A stretch of 64,000 nucleotides of DNA, taken from positions 784,768 to 848,767 of the forward strand of contig NZ_SODV01000002.1 in the NCBI RefSeq assembly GCF_004366355.1. Reading direction: 5' to 3'. This document shows, one piece after another, positions 8,763 through 17,858 of the stretch; position 1 is the first letter of the stretch, and each line of letters begins with the position of its first letter. Both the position numbers and the translations under genes were made by a program. A model generated the notes under the pieces. That model worked only from the letters and a program-made list of their open reading frames with translations, was not told the DNA's origin and searched no databases. This DNA comes from Dinghuibacter silviterrae. Its GTDB lineage: Bacteria > Bacteroidota > Bacteroidia > Chitinophagales > Chitinophagaceae.

Positions 8763-11545
8763 AGTACTTACTGACGATATGGAGCTTACTTTTGACCGCG
8801 GGCGCGGGGGTGCGGGCGCAGGATAGCGCCGGGGCCTGCCTCGCCCCGCGCACCACGGCCCGCCCCGCGCCGGACGCCGCGGCTCGGGCCGCCTATTTCA
8901 TCGACGGCTATCACGGTGGCATCTACGGACACCTCCCGCCCTGGCAGACCCGTTTCATGGTAGACCAGTTGAACGCCCATCCCTGGTGGAAGATCAACCT
9001 GGAGCTCGAACCCGAGTCCTGGGATACGATCGAAGAAAAGGACCCCGCCGCTTATGCCGATTTCGAAAAGATGTTCGCGGACCAGTCCTCCGATGGCAGG
9101 ATCGAATACATCAACCCCGCCTACGGACAGAGCTACCTGTACAATATTTCCGGTGAAAGCATCATCCGCCAGTTTTACTACGGCATCCGGAAATTGCGGG
9201 CCCACTTCCCCGGGGCTGTTTTCACCACCTACTCTTCCGAAGAACCTTGTTTCACCAGCGCACTGCCACAAATCTTATCCTCTTACGGATTCAAATACGC
9301 CTCCCTGAAAAACCCCAATACGTGTTGGGGTGGCTATACGAGGGCTTATGGGGGCGAGCTGGTGAATTGGATAGGGCCCGATGGAAGCCGGATCCTCGCC
9401 GTTCCCCGTTACGCCGTCGAGGCGCTAAAACCACGGTCTACCTGGGAAACGATCGCCTGTAACAACTCCGTGGCTTACATCACGCGCGCCTTTGCGGCGG
9501 GCATAGCGCATCCTGTGGGGATGTGTCTGCAGGATGCGGGGTGGAATAACGGGCCGTGGATAAAGCCGGGCGCCGCCGCGGCCGGCACCGCCGGCGCAAT
9601 CGCTACCGCCGACGTGGCGACGCCCTACATGCCCACGGTCTTCGAGACCTGGAGGGGCTATATCGACCGCCGGACGTCCGGGCGCACACAAGACGACTGG
9701 CGCTTCTCCCAGGAAGATGTCCTCGTAAGCCTCGTTTGGGGCGGCCAGGTACTTCAGCGGATTGCCCGCCAGGTACGCGCATCGGAAAACAAGATCGTTG
9801 CCACCGAAAAGCTGGCCGCCATGGCGGCTGTCTTCGGGGACGAACCCTGGCCGGGCCTCTCCCTGGATGAGGCCTGGCGCACCCTTTTGTTGTCCCAGCA
9901 CCACGATTGCTGGATTGTCCCTTACAACGAGCGCGGGGGCCTCACTTGGGCGGACCACGTGACGCAGTGGACGGGGAATACTGATCGGAGGTGCGACAGC
10001 ATCCTGGAGCGGTCTATGGACGCGCTGTCGGGCGCGCCGCCAGTGCCGCCTAGCGCCACCACACCGCCCGTGCCATCTGGCGCCACCACGCCGCCCGCCG
10101 CCTCTGGCGCAGGCGCGCCACACGAGGCGCCCCGTGAGCAGGCCGTGCGCGTTTTCAACAGCACCGCCACGGCGCGGGAGGAATGTGTAGCCTTTCCGTT
10201 ACCGGCGGGTTGGAAAGGCGCGACGATACTCGACGAACACCATTATGTCGTCCCCTCGCAGGCCGCAGACACGACGGGGTGGCTTTTCCGCGCGCGTGTG
10301 CCCTCGCTGGGATATGCCACGTACTTCCTGAAGGAGGGCACCGGCCCTTCTCAAAAAGGCGCCACCCCTTCTCAAAAGGGCGCCACCCCCGGGGCGAAGG
10401 GTCCCACACCCGCCGGAAAAGGCGCCCAGGCATTTTTTCAGAAAGACGGCACCTGCCGCATCGAAACCGATCTCTATAGCCTCGTCCTGGACCCGGCCAA
10501 AGGCGGCGCTATCAAAAGCCTGGCGGCAAAGCGGCTCCACAACAAGACATTCACGGCGGGCCCGCTGGGAGCGCTCCGGGGGAACTTTTACCACCTGGGC
10601 GGATTCCACTCCAGCACGGAAACGCCGGCCGGCATTCATATCCTGGAGAACGGCCCGCTCAGGGTAAAAGTGGAGGTGCAAGGGCAGATCGCCGGCGTCC
10701 CCTTTACCCAGTATCTTACGTTGGCGCAGGGCCAGCGCCGGATCGACGTACGCTTGCACATCGACTGGACGGACAATATGGGCATTGGGGAGTCGCCCGA
10801 CAGTGTAAAGGGACATCTGTTGCAAAAGGCTTTTTACAACGACAGTTTCAAGCTACAGGCAGTATTCCCCCTGGCGCTGTCCGGTCAGAAAGTATATAAA
10901 GATGCGCCCTTTGACGTATTGAGGAGCCGGTTGACGAATACTTTTTTCAATAGCTGGGACAGTATCAAGAACGTTGTCCTGTTGCACTGGGTGGATGTGA
11001 CCGACGGAACGGGGCAATATGGCATGGCGGTGTTGTCCGACCATACGACCTCGTATGCACATGGTCCTCATGATCCATTGGGGCTGACAGTACAGTATTC
11101 CGGGGATGGCCTCTTTGGCCGGAACTATACGCTGACGGGCCCTTCCGAACTCGGCTACGCGCTCGTACCCCACGAGGGAACCTGGGATCAGGCTGATGTT
11201 GCATCGGAGGAGATGAAGTGGGAGGAGCCGCTGCGTGTGAGCCTGGCCGCGGGCCCGGGCGCCGCGTCGCTCCTTCACACCGACGCCAAAGGCTGGCAGG
11301 TCACGACCCTGCTGATGTCCGGCGGAGACCTTGAGGTGCGTATCTTCAACGCGTCGGGGGATGATAACGTCCACCGCGTCTACACCGGGTTTTCCTCGGG
11401 GGAGGTACAACTGATCGCCCTGGACGGCCACATCATCCGAACGCTCACGCCGGGGAAAGACCATACTTCTATCGCGCTGGCCATGCCCCGTTTTGGCATC
11501 CGGACGCTGAAATTTATACACGTTTCCAAACCATCGTTGCAATGA
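8759..11545 (+). CDS. GH38 family alpha-mannosidase-like glycosidase
   Basis: A 928-residue exported protein starting in an ATGA overlap with the esterase gene. The N-terminal half resembles the GH38 catalytic barrel: FIDGYHGGIYGHLP, LELEPESWD, the YSSEEPCF segment and LLLSQHHDCWIVPYN, the His-His-Asp block typical of GH38. The C-terminal third (about residues 560-900) is the long beta-sandwich region of GH38 enzymes. GH38 members hydrolyse alpha-mannosides with retention of configuration. Several low-complexity stretches (residues about 22-42, 268-285, 423-462 and 527-560) interrupt otherwise conserved sequence and look like linkers or inserts. With two GH92 enzymes upstream this makes a third alpha-mannosidase in one operon. 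The exact catalytic Asp was not assigned. Confidence 0.82.
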   Translation: MKYLLTIWSLLLTAGAGVRAQDSAGACLAPRTTARPAPDAAARAAYFIDGYHGGIYGHLPPWQTRFMVDQLNAHPWWKINLELEPESWDTIEEKDPAAYADFEKMFADQSSDGRIEYINPAYGQSYLYNISGESIIRQFYYGIRKLRAHFPGAVFTTYSSEEPCFTSALPQILSSYGFKYASLKNPNTCWGGYTRAYGGELVNWIGPDGSRILAVPRYAVEALKPRSTWETIACNNSVAYITRAFAAGIAHPVGMCLQDAGWNNGPWIKPGAAAAGTAGAIATADVATPYMPTVFETWRGYIDRRTSGRTQDDWRFSQEDVLVSLVWGGQVLQRIARQVRASENKIVATEKLAAMAAVFGDEPWPGLSLDEAWRTLLLSQHHDCWIVPYNERGGLTWADHVTQWTGNTDRRCDSILERSMDALSGAPPVPPSATTPPVPSGATTPPAASGAGAPHEAPREQAVRVFNSTATAREECVAFPLPAGWKGATILDEHHYVVPSQAADTTGWLFRARVPSLGYATYFLKEGTGPSQKGATPSQKGATPGAKGPTPAGKGAQAFFQKDGTCRIETDLYSLVLDPAKGGAIKSLAAKRLHNKTFTAGPLGALRGNFYHLGGFHSSTETPAGIHILENGPLRVKVEVQGQIAGVPFTQYLTLAQGQRRIDVRLHIDWTDNMGIGESPDSVKGHLLQKAFYNDSFKLQAVFPLALSGQKVYKDAPFDVLRSRLTNTFFNSWDSIKNVVLLHWVDVTDGTGQYGMAVLSDHTTSYAHGPHDPLGLTVQYSGDGLFGRNYTLTGPSELGYALVPHEGTWDQADVASEEMKWEEPLRVSLAAGPGAASLLHTDAKGWQVTTLLMSGGDLEVRIFNASGDDNVHRVYTGFSSGEVQLIALDGHIIRTLTPGKDHTSIALAMPRFGIRTLKFIHVSKPSLQ
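10345..10386. repeat. 21-bp tandem duplication in the GH38 linker
   Basis: Two adjacent 21-bp units at 10345-10365 and 10366-10386 (consensus cccttctcaaaaRggcgccac) differ at one base. They encode repeated PSQKGAT units, followed by more degenerate copies to about 10435. Length 21 keeps the frame. This is a recent duplication that lengthens an inter-domain linker. Confidence 0.85.
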
Positions 11546-12927
11546 AAAAAGTTTTCGCTATTGTATTCCTTATTGTTTGCGGCCGTGCCACGGCCCAGCT
11601 CCATGCCCCCGCGCCTTTTCAAACAGGAGACCGGGTCGCATTTATGGGGAACAGCATCACCGAGGCCGGCTACTATGAATCTTATATCTGGTTGTATTAC
11701 ATGCTCCACTTCCCGGAGAAACGCATCACCGTATTTAACGTGGGCATCGGGGGTGATAGGGCGGAAAATATGTACAAGCGTTTTGACGACGACGTCCTTT
11801 CCAAACGGCCGACCGTTGTTTGCCTCACTTTCGGGATGAACGACTCCGGTTATTTTGAATTCCTTGGGCCGAACCCCGACTCCGGGGCGCGGGCCCGGGT
11901 GGCGACATCCCGTCATTTTTTCGAACTGCTGGAACCGAAGTTGAAGGCGCTCAGCGGCGCCCGGAAAATATTAATCTCGTCCTCACCGTACGACGAGACC
12001 ATGAAAAACCCAAAGAACTATTTCCCTAAAAAGAGCCTGGCCATGGAACAGATCACCCAATTCCAGGAGGCGGCGGCAAACGAAAATCACTGGGGCTTTG
12101 TGGATTTTTTTCACCCTATGACGGCCATCACGCTTAGAGAACAACAAAAGGACTCCGCGTTTACTTTAACCGGGGACGACCGTATCCACCCGGGCAATGC
12201 GGGTCATTTCGTCATGGCTTACCTGTTTCTAAAGGCTCAAGGATTGGGAGGGCGGGTAGTAGCGGACATATCCCTCGACGCCCGTACCCACCAGGTTCAG
12301 AAGCAAGACAATTGCAGCATCACCGGTCTTACCGGCAGCCCGGCAGACCTCCATTTCAACTATCTCGCCGCCTCCTTGCCGTACCCTGTCGACACGGTAC
12401 CCCGTTTGTGGGGGAACCCCCGCCCGCAATCCGGGGCCGTCAGCCTCCTCCCTTTTTATACCGAGTTCAACCGGGAAATGTTGCGGGTGAACGGGCTGGG
12501 GGATAAGACGTATGAATTACGAATGGATGGGAAGCCTATTGGCCAATGGACCGGCGCCCAACTGGGCGAGGGGATCAACCTGGCCATGCAAACCAATACC
12601 CCGGAATACGAACAGGCCATGTCCGTATTGCTGCTGAATGAAGAACGGATGGCTGTGGAATCGAAGATCAGGGCCTACTACTGGCTTCAGTTCGATTACT
12701 TCCGGGACCTGAACATGATGTACAAGGACGACGCGGCGGCCATGGATTCCGTAAACACGGCCGCGGCCAAACGCTGGGACGTAGCGTCCAAGCGCGACAA
12801 CTACCGGGCCGCCCGGTACCCCGCCGTCCGCCAGGGCTGGCTCAAACAAATGAACACCATAATCGACGATATCTATACCATCAACCGGCCGGTGACTCAT
12901 AGCGTGGAATTGAGAGAACTACCCTGA
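11542..12927 (+). CDS. SGNH/GDSL-family hydrolase, exported
   Basis: A 461-residue protein starting in an ATGA overlap with the GH38 gene and carrying a signal peptide (MKKVFAIVFLIVCGRATAQ). SGNH blocks are present: block I FMGNSITEAG with nucleophile Ser38, block II NVGIGGDRAENM, block III TFGMNDSG, and block V GDDRIHP with Asp213 and His216. These enzymes are serine esterases with an Asp-His-Ser triad, commonly acting on acyl or acetyl groups of polysaccharides or lipids. The C-terminal 200 residues after block V form an additional domain I cannot name. In this operon it may act as a second deacylase beside the sialate O-acetylesterase homologue. Confidence 0.85.
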   Translation: MKKVFAIVFLIVCGRATAQLHAPAPFQTGDRVAFMGNSITEAGYYESYIWLYYMLHFPEKRITVFNVGIGGDRAENMYKRFDDDVLSKRPTVVCLTFGMNDSGYFEFLGPNPDSGARARVATSRHFFELLEPKLKALSGARKILISSSPYDETMKNPKNYFPKKSLAMEQITQFQEAAANENHWGFVDFFHPMTAITLREQQKDSAFTLTGDDRIHPGNAGHFVMAYLFLKAQGLGGRVVADISLDARTHQVQKQDNCSITGLTGSPADLHFNYLAASLPYPVDTVPRLWGNPRPQSGAVSLLPFYTEFNREMLRVNGLGDKTYELRMDGKPIGQWTGAQLGEGINLAMQTNTPEYEQAMSVLLLNEERMAVESKIRAYYWLQFDYFRDLNMMYKDDAAAMDSVNTAAAKRWDVASKRDNYRAARYPAVRQGWLKQMNTIIDDIYTINRPVTHSVELRELP

Positions 12928-12943
12928 GTTCAAACTCACCGAA

Positions 12944-14413
12944 ATGCGCACATACAGGTTTCGTCTTTACCTGGCGGCGTCTCTTGCCGGGGTGGGGATC
13001 TTCTTTGCCGTCCTGCACACGGTATTCGCGCTGGCCTGGGTCTGCATGGTGCCGCTTTTTGCGGCGCTGGAGGGCGCGCGCCGCGGCGATGCGGCCAAGC
13101 TAGGATTTGTCACCGGTCTCACGCTATCGCTTTGCGCATTTTATTGGATGATCCCCGGAGCGCAGACTTTCACGGGCAGCAGTATCTGGTACGGCGTGGC
13201 GGTATTTGCGGTATGTACGCTACTCCTCTCCCTCTATTGGGCGATTCTCGCGGCGTGTAGCCGCGGTGTGCTGGCGGCGGCCGCGCTGTGGGTCTGTGCG
13301 GAAGCAGGCTTGCAATGGCTGGCAAAAGGAATGCCCTGGTTCCTTTTTCATTCAGGCAATGCCCTGGCCGGAAACCTTTACGCCATACAGCCCATTTCCT
13401 GGACGGGCATCCACGGGGCCACCTTTGTGGTGGTGGCCGTCAACGCTGTGATCGGACGCTGTGTTGCAAAACGAGACTGGAAAGGCCTTTGGATGCCCGC
13501 AGCCGCCATCGCTGTCTACATGGGCATAGGGTGGGGCATTTTGGAAACACGGCAGGAGCCTCGGGGTCCTTATTTTTCCCTGGCCCTATTATCGGAACAG
13601 ATTACGCCGGACGTACAATGGGACAGCAACAGCGGGGGCCAGCTGGTGGGACGCTTGCTGGACCTGGACCGGGCGGCGGCCGCACAGAAACCGGATATGG
13701 CGCTTTGGTCGGAGTCGGCGATTCCCTGGACCTATAAGGAAGGTGATGACCTGGTCGGGGAGATCCTCCGGCAGTCTCCGGGCGTGATCCATATTTTGGG
13801 CATGAATACAGCTTGTGCGGAGGGTGTTGTGTACAACTCAGCCTATTGTTTCCGGCAAGGGTTGCCCCCGGGGCGGTATGACAAGCAAGTGCTTTTGCTG
13901 GGGATAGAACAACGCTGGCGGGGGTGGCTGATCCCCTTCTTTTCTTCCAATGGGTACGAGGTGCGGAAGGGACCCTATGCGGCGCCGCTAGAAACACCCT
14001 TTGGCGCGGCGGGCATCCTGATCTGTAACGAATCAGCGGTGCCTGCCTGCGCGGCGTCGGCGGTCCGCGGCGGCGCCCGGTTCCTGCTCAACCTCAGCAA
14101 CGACGGCTGGTTTAGCGATACCTACCTCGTCGATCAACACTTCACCAACGTGCGGCTTCGGGCGGTGGAGACGCGTCGCGACATCGCGGTCAACAGCAAC
14201 AACGGGATCACGGGTCTTGTCAGCGCCTCGGGACGCATACAGGAAGCGCGCCGGAGCGATGATCCTTATGTGTCGATCGTACGGGTGTATCCACACGATG
14301 GGGAAACCCTTGCCGTGCGCGTGCCCTGGTTGCCCGTGGCCCTGTGCGGTCTCTTTCTTTTGTTCTTCTATTGCTTCCATATTATAAAACGCTTAAATGA
14401 GAAACTCAAATGA
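12944..14413 (+). CDS. lnt: apolipoprotein N-acyltransferase (Lnt) homologue
   Basis: A 489-residue inner-membrane protein with about seven hydrophobic segments in the first 200 residues and one at the C-terminus, flanking a nitrilase-like domain. Lnt adds the third acyl chain to the N-terminal cysteine of lipoproteins. The Glu-Lys-Cys triad is visible: Glu257 (LWSESAIPW), Lys314 (YDKQVLLLG) and Cys361 (ILICNESAVP), followed by the NLSNDGWF and VETRRDIAVNSNNG segments typical of Lnt. It lies 16 bp after the SGNH gene and overlaps the next gene as ATGA, so it belongs to the glycan operon, an unusual location. It could be a dedicated paralogue for surface lipoproteins rather than the main cellular enzyme. 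Confidence 0.86.
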   Translation: MRTYRFRLYLAASLAGVGIFFAVLHTVFALAWVCMVPLFAALEGARRGDAAKLGFVTGLTLSLCAFYWMIPGAQTFTGSSIWYGVAVFAVCTLLLSLYWAILAACSRGVLAAAALWVCAEAGLQWLAKGMPWFLFHSGNALAGNLYAIQPISWTGIHGATFVVVAVNAVIGRCVAKRDWKGLWMPAAAIAVYMGIGWGILETRQEPRGPYFSLALLSEQITPDVQWDSNSGGQLVGRLLDLDRAAAAQKPDMALWSESAIPWTYKEGDDLVGEILRQSPGVIHILGMNTACAEGVVYNSAYCFRQGLPPGRYDKQVLLLGIEQRWRGWLIPFFSSNGYEVRKGPYAAPLETPFGAAGILICNESAVPACAASAVRGGARFLLNLSNDGWFSDTYLVDQHFTNVRLRAVETRRDIAVNSNNGITGLVSASGRIQEARRSDDPYVSIVRVYPHDGETLAVRVPWLPVALCGLFLLFFYCFHIIKRLNEKLK

Positions 14414-16344
14414 AACACATTGCCATCATCGTTCTACTGCTCCTGACCGGCGGGAGGGTTTTTGCCGTCTTCAGCGAAGCGCATTGGCGCTGGCGGAAGG
14501 ACAACGGCCCGCAGGCCGGGGCCACCTGGAGGGCCTCACAAGACTTTCCGGGCACCATCATGGATTCGGCGGGTATCCGGCTCCGCATCGAGGTGTACAA
14601 CGGCACGGGAAACAACGAAATGGGAACCGTGGGTCTTCAGTACCGCATGGATACCACCGGTACCTGGATCAACGTGTCCAACACCGTTAGTGCCCATGAC
14701 TTCGTGATGTCCGGTTCCAGTCCGTATGTCACGGACGGAGAACCCGTGACCATGCAGGTCAACGACCCCGGGGCGGGTACCTTTGAAGGGGGACGGGTGC
14801 TGGTGAGCACCTTTTCCTGGACGGATACCCTCAACGCGGGTACGAAAAAAGAATACGAATGGTGTATCAAGCCCACGGGCACGTATTCTCCCGATTCGCT
14901 CTACCAGTTTCGCATGACCTACACCGGTACCACGGACGGCTTTAACTACGTGAGCCCCCTCCCCGACATGATGATCCGGCCCGCGCCTGATATCCCGGGG
15001 AACGCGGGCATTTACCTCGATCCCAACGTAACGGCCTTTTTCAACCGGGACAGCGGTTGGATTGCCAGCGACGGCGCCGCCACCATACCGCTCTCAGACG
15101 GAAGGATCCTTTGGGCGATGGACGACAGCTATATCAACAACTTCGATACGTTGGGCGGTACCATGCCCTGTCTTTTCCAGGTACACAACGACGTGCTCGC
15201 ACAACCTTACAACAACTGGAACTGGGTCAACACCCCGACCCTCCTCGGCGACAGTGCCAGCGTCCCCAGCTACCTGAAGAACAACTCGAACAACAACTAC
15301 TACATCTGGCCCAATGCAGGCTACCAACGCGGGGACACCGTGTATGTCTATGGCATGAACATCATGGCCGCCAGCGGCGGGCTCGGCTTTGCCAGCGGAG
15401 GAAACGATTTCCTCGCCAAAATATCCTTCCCCTCGTTAACCGTTGTCGGTTTCGATACCTTGCAAAACTTCAACGGCATTAGCTTCGGGATCGGCTTCGA
15501 TACAGCGGAGCGCGGGAATTATATCTATACCTGGGGCGTGAAGGGCAGCGGCTTTATTACCGGCAATATGTATGTGGCCCGCTTTGCCCGGAACAACCCC
15601 GGCGGCCCCTGGAACTTCTGGAACGGCTCCTCCTGGGATACTTCCGCGGCCAAGGCCGCCGTCATTGCGACCGCCGCCTCAAACGGCGCCTATATCGCCA
15701 AGGTGCGGAACAAATACGTTTTCCTGAGCACCCAATTCACCGTGGGCTGTAACGCGGGAACGATCATCTACTCCTCGACAAGCGACAGCATTACGGGCCC
15801 CTTTTCCGCCCTGAAGCCGCTTTATACCATCACGGACAACGTTCTGGGCAACACGCCCTTCTTTTATGGGCCGCAGCTCCACCCCGAGTACATCAACAGT
15901 CATAACGAGATCCTCATCACTTATGACATCAATGGCTATGGTAACTGCGAGCCCTTTTGCATCAACAACGGTGCGGACCCCGACTACTATCGCCCGCGTG
16001 GGTTACGCGTGCCGCTGGCGTTGATCGATTCTTCAATTGCTGAATCTGACTCGACCTGGCAAGCGCTGGCGCATTTGTACGACGGGGGCCGCTGGAACGT
16101 CCGGGCCTTCCCCAATCCGTTTCATTCCTGTGTCAACATGAGTATGAGCAACTGCCCGGACCGGTTCGTGAACCTGTTGCTTTATGACGCCATGGGTTCG
16201 TGTGTATACCGGGAAAGGGTAGGGGTGGACGCCGGCGCCTTGAATCATACGATTTACTTACGTTCCGGGACGTCCCGGGGGATGTATTTCCTGGTGGTGC
16301 AGGGGGAGACAGCGAGTAAGTTTGTGAAGGTGGTGGTGCAGTAA
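14410..16344 (+). CDS. secreted protein of DUF5005 type with T9SS C-terminal sorting domain
   Basis: A 644-residue protein with a signal peptide (MKHIAIIVLLLLTGGRVFA). Residues 20-190 look like an all-beta domain. Residues 200-555 contain repeated beta-rich segments with aromatic and glycine motifs (DGRILWAMDDSYINNF, NYIYTWGVKGSGF, FFYGPQLHPEYI), compatible with a beta-propeller like DUF5005/DUF4185 glycan-binding or hydrolytic proteins. The last 80 residues (RAFPNPFHSCVNM through SRGMYFLVVQGETASKFVKVVVQ) match the type A sorting signal of the type IX secretion system, so the product should be surface-attached or released. It is the last gene of the operon and overlaps lnt as ATGA. The enzymatic role is unknown. 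Confidence 0.78.
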   Translation: MKHIAIIVLLLLTGGRVFAVFSEAHWRWRKDNGPQAGATWRASQDFPGTIMDSAGIRLRIEVYNGTGNNEMGTVGLQYRMDTTGTWINVSNTVSAHDFVMSGSSPYVTDGEPVTMQVNDPGAGTFEGGRVLVSTFSWTDTLNAGTKKEYEWCIKPTGTYSPDSLYQFRMTYTGTTDGFNYVSPLPDMMIRPAPDIPGNAGIYLDPNVTAFFNRDSGWIASDGAATIPLSDGRILWAMDDSYINNFDTLGGTMPCLFQVHNDVLAQPYNNWNWVNTPTLLGDSASVPSYLKNNSNNNYYIWPNAGYQRGDTVYVYGMNIMAASGGLGFASGGNDFLAKISFPSLTVVGFDTLQNFNGISFGIGFDTAERGNYIYTWGVKGSGFITGNMYVARFARNNPGGPWNFWNGSSWDTSAAKAAVIATAASNGAYIAKVRNKYVFLSTQFTVGCNAGTIIYSSTSDSITGPFSALKPLYTITDNVLGNTPFFYGPQLHPEYINSHNEILITYDINGYGNCEPFCINNGADPDYYRPRGLRVPLALIDSSIAESDSTWQALAHLYDGGRWNVRAFPNPFHSCVNMSMSNCPDRFVNLLLYDAMGSCVYRERVGVDAGALNHTIYLRSGTSRGMYFLVVQGETASKFVKVVVQ

Positions 16345-16352
16345 TAATTTTC

Positions 16353-16388
16353 AAAAAAGGGCCGGCTCTTTTGGCCGGCCTTTTTTTT
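16353..16388 (+). terminator. rho-independent terminator of the glycan operon
   Basis: A-run, GC-rich stem (ggccggc at 16360-16366 pairs with gccggcc at 16374-16380), then eight T. It lies 8 bp after the last operon gene. The flanking A- and T-runs extend the stem. Confidence 0.9.
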
Positions 16389-16426
16389 AGCCGGCCCTTT
16401 GCAACGTTTTGCCGCACGGTTCTGTC

Positions 16427-16912
16427 ATGCGGAAAACCCCCTTTATGCGCTGCGCTTTCCTCCTCCTTACAGGGCTCTTTTTATTTTCCTGCAAAAAATC
16501 GCACAACACGACCACGAACCCGGCGGATGCGCCCCTCGTAGGGACCTGGCAGTGGGTGGTGACTTATGGAAGCCAGGCCGTTACGAACGGTAACCCTGCC
16601 GACATCGCGAACTATGCGCTGACACCCGCAAACATGGGGTACCAGGAAACCCTTACCCTCAACGCCAACCAAACCTATACCTTAAGCCGTAGCAACGGAA
16701 CGGGAAGTTCCGGGCGCTGGGGCATTGATACCTTGATCTCGCTCGATGGGCCGATCAGCTCGCTCTTCTTTGCCCCGTCCGGGGGTGGGGATACCTCCTA
16801 CAACCACTCGTTCCGCGGCGACACGCTCGACATCAACAACCAGGAAATCACCGCAGCCGGTTGGATGAACCGGTTGTATGTGCGTGGAGGAGACAATACT
16901 TCAGGTAACTAA
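16427..16912 (+). CDS. small lipoprotein, lipocalin-like fold possible
   Basis: A 161-residue product with a lipoprotein signal (MRKTPFMRCAFLLLTGLFLF, lipobox LFSC then KK). In-frame ATGs at 16409 and 16445 are alternatives; I chose 16427 because it gives a positively charged n-region. The mature part starts with a GTWQWVVTYG segment and alternates strands through ETLTLNANQTYTLSRS and SGRWGID, the pattern of small Bacteroidota lipocalin-like lipoproteins. No function can be assigned. It converges on the next gene with two bases between the stop codons. Confidence 0.7.
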   Translation: MRKTPFMRCAFLLLTGLFLFSCKKSHNTTTNPADAPLVGTWQWVVTYGSQAVTNGNPADIANYALTPANMGYQETLTLNANQTYTLSRSNGTGSSGRWGIDTLISLDGPISSLFFAPSGGGDTSYNHSFRGDTLDINNQEITAAGWMNRLYVRGGDNTSGN

Positions 16913-16914
16913 GA

Positions 16915-17697
16915 TTATTTCAGGGCCAGGGCTAAGCCTGCCGACACATCGACGCTGTTCATCGGCTGCTTGTTGGTATTTGAATAACTATACAACGAGA
17001 CTTCCTGTGCGTTTGACAGCGATATAATCGAGGGGATCGCCAGGTGATCTCCAATGGCGAGGGTCGATTGGACGTTCTTAAAGGTAGGTTCCAGATAAGT
17101 GAAGTCCACCCGTCCCAACAAAGACCAGCGACCACGCCAGCGGTAGCAAACGCCCACACCGGCAAGGCCGGTAAAAGTTGTCCTGGAAGCAGGGCTAAGA
17201 TGTGCCACGACCATATCCGTGTAGCCATACCCCACGGAATCGCGTACACCGAGGATGGACTCCCTGGGCGACCAGGCTTCCGCCACGCCGAGTTCGATGT
17301 TGGCGAAAAGGTGGAGCCTTTTGGTTAAAGGGCGCTGAAAATAACTACCCGCCACGACCTCCACGACGGTCCAGCGGCTACGGTTCAACGTCCATTCGTA
17401 GCCAGGGAAAAAATCCTCAGGGGATTGCAGCGTGGCCGCTCTGTCCACGCCATTAAAACGCCCCCGTAAGGATGCCATCCAACCGAAACTTTTGCTCCCG
17501 ATGGGGTGCTGGTATGTGAGGTCTGCCAGGGGGCCGACGTTGGCCAGGCCGGTGTTGGCACTGTGGTCGTTTTTGCTGGCGAATGCGCCTACGGGGATCG
17601 CCGGGCCCAGTGACAGGCTGAGCGAGCCTTTGGTTTGGGCAGTGCTGTGGTAGGCGGTAAAAAGGGCGGCAAGACAGAGGAGTAGCGGTTGTTTCAT
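16915..17697 (-). CDS. outer-membrane beta-barrel-like protein
   Basis: A 260-residue exported protein (signal peptide ending around TAYHSTAQT) with alternating hydrophobic/polar strands and aromatic residues typical of small outer-membrane beta-barrels. Examples are GSLSLSLGPAIPVGAFAS, FGWMASLRGRFNG and TGLAGVGVCYRWRGRWSLLGRVDF. I do not recognise a specific family or substrate. It is encoded alone, opposite to its neighbours. Confidence 0.6.
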   Translation of the reverse strand: MKQPLLLCLAALFTAYHSTAQTKGSLSLSLGPAIPVGAFASKNDHSANTGLANVGPLADLTYQHPIGSKSFGWMASLRGRFNGVDRAATLQSPEDFFPGYEWTLNRSRWTVVEVVAGSYFQRPLTKRLHLFANIELGVAEAWSPRESILGVRDSVGYGYTDMVVAHLSPASRTTFTGLAGVGVCYRWRGRWSLLGRVDFTYLEPTFKNVQSTLAIGDHLAIPSIISLSNAQEVSLYSYSNTNKQPMNSVDVSAGLALALK

Positions 17698-17858
17698 ATA
17701 TTAGAAAAATACGGAACGGGGTGGGGAGTTCCTAACGAATAAAAGCATTTTAACTATTTACTAGTTCTCTTGAAAAGTTCGCAAAGGATTTTCTTAGGAG
17801 TGTCCTCTAGGGAGGGACGGTGGTGTTCATGCGCTAAAGATTGCTTACATTCACCCTC

